Below are positions 61,246 through 64,000 of a stretch of DNA of 64,000 bases, piece by piece. This stretch comes from Ustulina deusta (taxonomy: Eukaryota > Ascomycota > Sordariomycetes > Xylariales > Xylariaceae): the NCBI GenBank assembly GCA_023159155.1, contig JAJNNX010000038.1, positions 124,001-188,000 of the forward strand. Reading direction: 5' to 3'. The notes under the pieces are model-generated. The model did not search any database. It saw only the letters and a program-made list of their open reading frames with translations, and was not told the DNA's origin. Each line of letters opens with the position of its first letter. Position 1 is the stretch's first letter. Position numbers and translations under genes: made by a program.

Positions 61246-63779
61246 AAAAAAAAATTTAATAATTTTATTAAAATATTTATAAAAATTTATTAAAAACTAT
61301 GTAATATATTTTTTAATATTATTTTTAATAAAAATTTTAGATTTATTATATACTTATAAAAAGATTTTTTTAAACTAGTAAAAATTAAACTATATATAAA
61401 TATAATTTTTTATTTTTAAACTAATAGTTAAACCAAACAACTTAACTAGTTTTTAAAAGTTTATTTATAAATATTTATTAATTATAAAATAATTAACTAA
61501 GAAAATTTATTTTTTATAATAGAATTTGTTGTAATAATAGTGTTAATTGCGCATAAAGCTACTGCCGACTATATATAAGACTATTTATACAACACTAGCA
61601 ATTAGCTAATTAGTCCAATTATGTAGGCGGTATATATATAGAATTCTCTTATTATATAAAAATCTTTCGTATAAAAATCTTATTTTTGTATAGATAATTA
61701 AAAAAATAGATTAATATATATAGTTATTTATTTTATCTCTTTATTACATATAATATTATACCCCCTAGCTACCTAACACTAATTAATATTCTTGGCTAAA
61801 AAATATAAATTAGCAAAAATAAAAACGGAATCCTAACCTAGTTGTACGGACTATATATTCTATATTATACTTTAATTCTTTTAGTAGTAGGCCAATAAAA
61901 AAAAAGATTAATTACTTGTTTATACTTTAGCTCGGCCTTTATACAAAAATATAATTACTAGTATATAATTATATTATTTTTTGATTATTATTGTATAAAC
62001 TACGTAAAAGTTTATATTATAATTAAACTTTTTTATTTTTATTTTTTATATTTATAAATATATCGGACAATAGCTAATTATATAAAAGCTATTAAAAGCA
62101 AACATATAAAAATACTAAAGCTTTTAAAAAATAACCCCTAATATTTTTAAATAACTCTCCGTACAAATTTATAGCTAAAAAAATTACTAAATATATTAAC
62201 ATTTTTTTAGCTGCTATATAAAAAATAAGTAATTTTTATATATATAATAATATTTTATATAATTTTTATATAATAACTAAAAAAGAAATCAATATATAGG
62301 TTATATACTTATATATTAAATATAGCCAAACTTTATATAAACTAAAAAACTTTTAAAAAATACTAATAAAAAATATTAAATTAGTTAAACTATAAATATT
62401 ATAATTAATTAATAGCAAAATTATTATAAAAATATATAATATATTTTATATAAAAAGTATTTTAAACTAAAAGCTAGTAGAGCGTTTAAAAAAAAACTAT
62501 ATTATATAACTTATAAAAAGCAGATATATCCTAGTATATAAACTTTAACTCTTTATATAATAATTTTAAATATTACTAACGTTTTTTATTTTAAATTAGT
62601 AATTCTTTAGTTAAAACTATAATAATAAAATTTTTTTTATATAACAAAATAGTTTTATAGTACTTACCCTTAAAACTAAAGCATAATTCTAAAAAGGTTT
62701 CTATATATAAAATTAAAAAAGACTTTTAATTTAAAATAATATATTACTATATAATAATAAAGCACTAAAAGCATACTTTTAAAAAATACTCTTAACTATA
62801 AAACATTATTTATTTTTTATACTAATTAATAATCTAGCTATACAAGCTAGAAATATGCTATATTTTTAATATATAGTAAAATATCTAGTTTTATAATACT
62901 TCCTATAAACTTTTAAGCAATTAATATTTTATATAATATTAAATATAAGAATATTTATATTTTATATTTAAATTTTATTTATATATAATATCTAGAATAA
63001 GATTATTCTAGTAATAAAATACTAAATATTTTTAAAAATTTAGTAAAAAAAAAAACTATTTTAAAAAGCTATATAATCTGCTCTATAATAAAGTATAATA
63101 GTTTATTAATTTTTACTAAAAAATAAAGATTATAAAAGAATAGTTTTATATAATATTTTTAGCTATTTTAACTAATTATATAAAAGATTATTATATATAT
63201 TATATTAGTTCTGATTATATATAAAAAGAAATATATAATATTATAGATTCATATTTTAATATAGTTATAAATTATAACTAGTATTAAATAAACTAAATTA
63301 ATATTATTTTTATATAAATATATAAATAAAAAAACCCCTTTTTTTATATAAAGTATTAAAAGTTATAATTAATAAACTATTAAAAATATAAAAAACATTT
63401 GAAGCAAAATATTTAAAAAAAAAATATTTTAGTATAACTGTTGTATAATTATACAAAAGTATGCTAGAATTCGAAACAATACTTATTTTCTAAAAACTTA
63501 TATCTAAAGGTTTCTTTTTTAACCTCTGTTTATACTTCCGAATTAAAAGCAACCTATTAAATAAACATTTTGTACAAAAAATAAAAAATACTTATTATAT
63601 AGATAAGCAATATAACTATATTAATTGCTACCCTATATAATATAAAAATACTAAATAATACTTTTATAATTTTTAAAAATAATACCTTAGCTAAGATCGT
63701 ACAAATATTTATTTCTAAAAAAATGTTTATATAAACAAAAAATACTTTATTTACTAAAAAAAAAGATATTAGTTAATAA

Positions 63780-63890
63780 TGTTATGCCGTAATGGTATAA
63801 TAAGGCTAATACACGCGGAGGCTGCAACACTTGCAGTCCCTTGGTCTTTTGGCGCAATGGTGACGCTCGGCAATTCGTCCCAATAAATAA
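63780..63890 (+). other. G+C-richer island with tRNA A-box-like motif
   Basis: About 100 bases with normal base composition inside the A+T tract. Contains TTTTGGCGCAATGGTGACGC, which fits an A-box, and GGCAATTCGTCCC, a poor B-box only about 10 nt on, so no tRNA fold results. Also a GGAGGCTGCAACACTTGCAG inverted repeat just before it. Confidence 0.3.
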
Positions 63891-64000
63891 ACTATACTTT
63901 TTAAAAAAAGGCTTATATAAAAAGCTAATATTTTAATATATATAAAATAATGTTTAATAATAAACTAACTTTAGTAGAATTTTTTATTTATTTTGTTAAG

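Larger units (their letters stand above)
55740..64000. repeat. A+T-rich isochore, RIP-eroded repeats
   Basis: From about 55.74 kb to the window end the composition changes abruptly to almost only A and T (the 60 bases from 56401 contain six G or C). TpA dominates, CpA and CpG are scarce, and surviving C is mostly in CT or CC context, the signature of repeat-induced point mutation in ascomycetes. No intact gene is present. At least one Ty3/gypsy element is recognisable inside it. The rest, including 62-63.7 kb, is too decayed to name. Confidence 0.88.

Noticed and set aside
55740..64000. Centromere
   Set aside because: A+T-richness fits, but a RIP-eroded gypsy element explains it and 8 kb at a window edge is not enough evidence.

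Overview
The window looks like genomic DNA of a filamentous ascomycete, most likely a sordariomycete and possibly one of the Hypocreales. Genes are split by short introns (about 50-180 nt) with GT-AG ends and CTAAC/CTGAC-type branch sites. The orthologues recognised are fungal forms (Ssn3, Sgf29, Arf6/ArfB, Grx5, PNUTS/Ppn1). The last 8 kb is an A+T-rich tract whose decay pattern fits repeat-induced point mutation (RIP). All calls come from reading the sequence; no database search was run.

Layout. 1-13.5 kb is a conserved housekeeping block: GTP cyclohydrolase II (partial, -), an MFS sugar transporter (+), a Dcg1-type hydantoin/Asp-Glu racemase (-), Arp2 (+), the Mediator kinase Ssn3 (+) and an Arf6-type GTPase (-). 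13.5-20.5 kb is gene-poor. It holds one orphan tail-anchored protein, a zinc-knuckle relic, a run of very small exon-like pieces between good splice signals, and a tRNA-derived SINE-like element. 20.6-24.6 kb carries an F-box protein and a small secreted, probably GPI-anchored, protein.

25.7-51.2 kb is a second conserved block: mannose-6-phosphate isomerase (-), Sgf29 (+), gamma-glutamyltransferase (+), lysyl-tRNA synthetase (-, seven exons), monothiol glutaredoxin Grx5 (-), phosphopantothenoylcysteine decarboxylase (+, six exons), a 1438-residue PNUTS/Ppn1-like protein (-) and an RWD/DUF1115 protein (-). Most of these genes had to be assembled across introns; the exon coordinates are given in each entry.

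52.3-64 kb is a decaying flank. A GH55-type glucanase copy carries four in-frame TAG codons and two frameshifts. A truncated secreted M35-like N-terminus sits at the edge. From about 55.7 kb the sequence collapses into an A+T isochore. In it a Ty3/gypsy retrotransposon can still be traced in order as reverse transcriptase, RNase H and integrase on the + strand.

The genes do not form one pathway. The window is a mosaic of conserved single-copy genes, a low-density accessory stretch and a RIP-eroded repeat block. No CRISPR array, rRNA or intact tRNA gene was seen.
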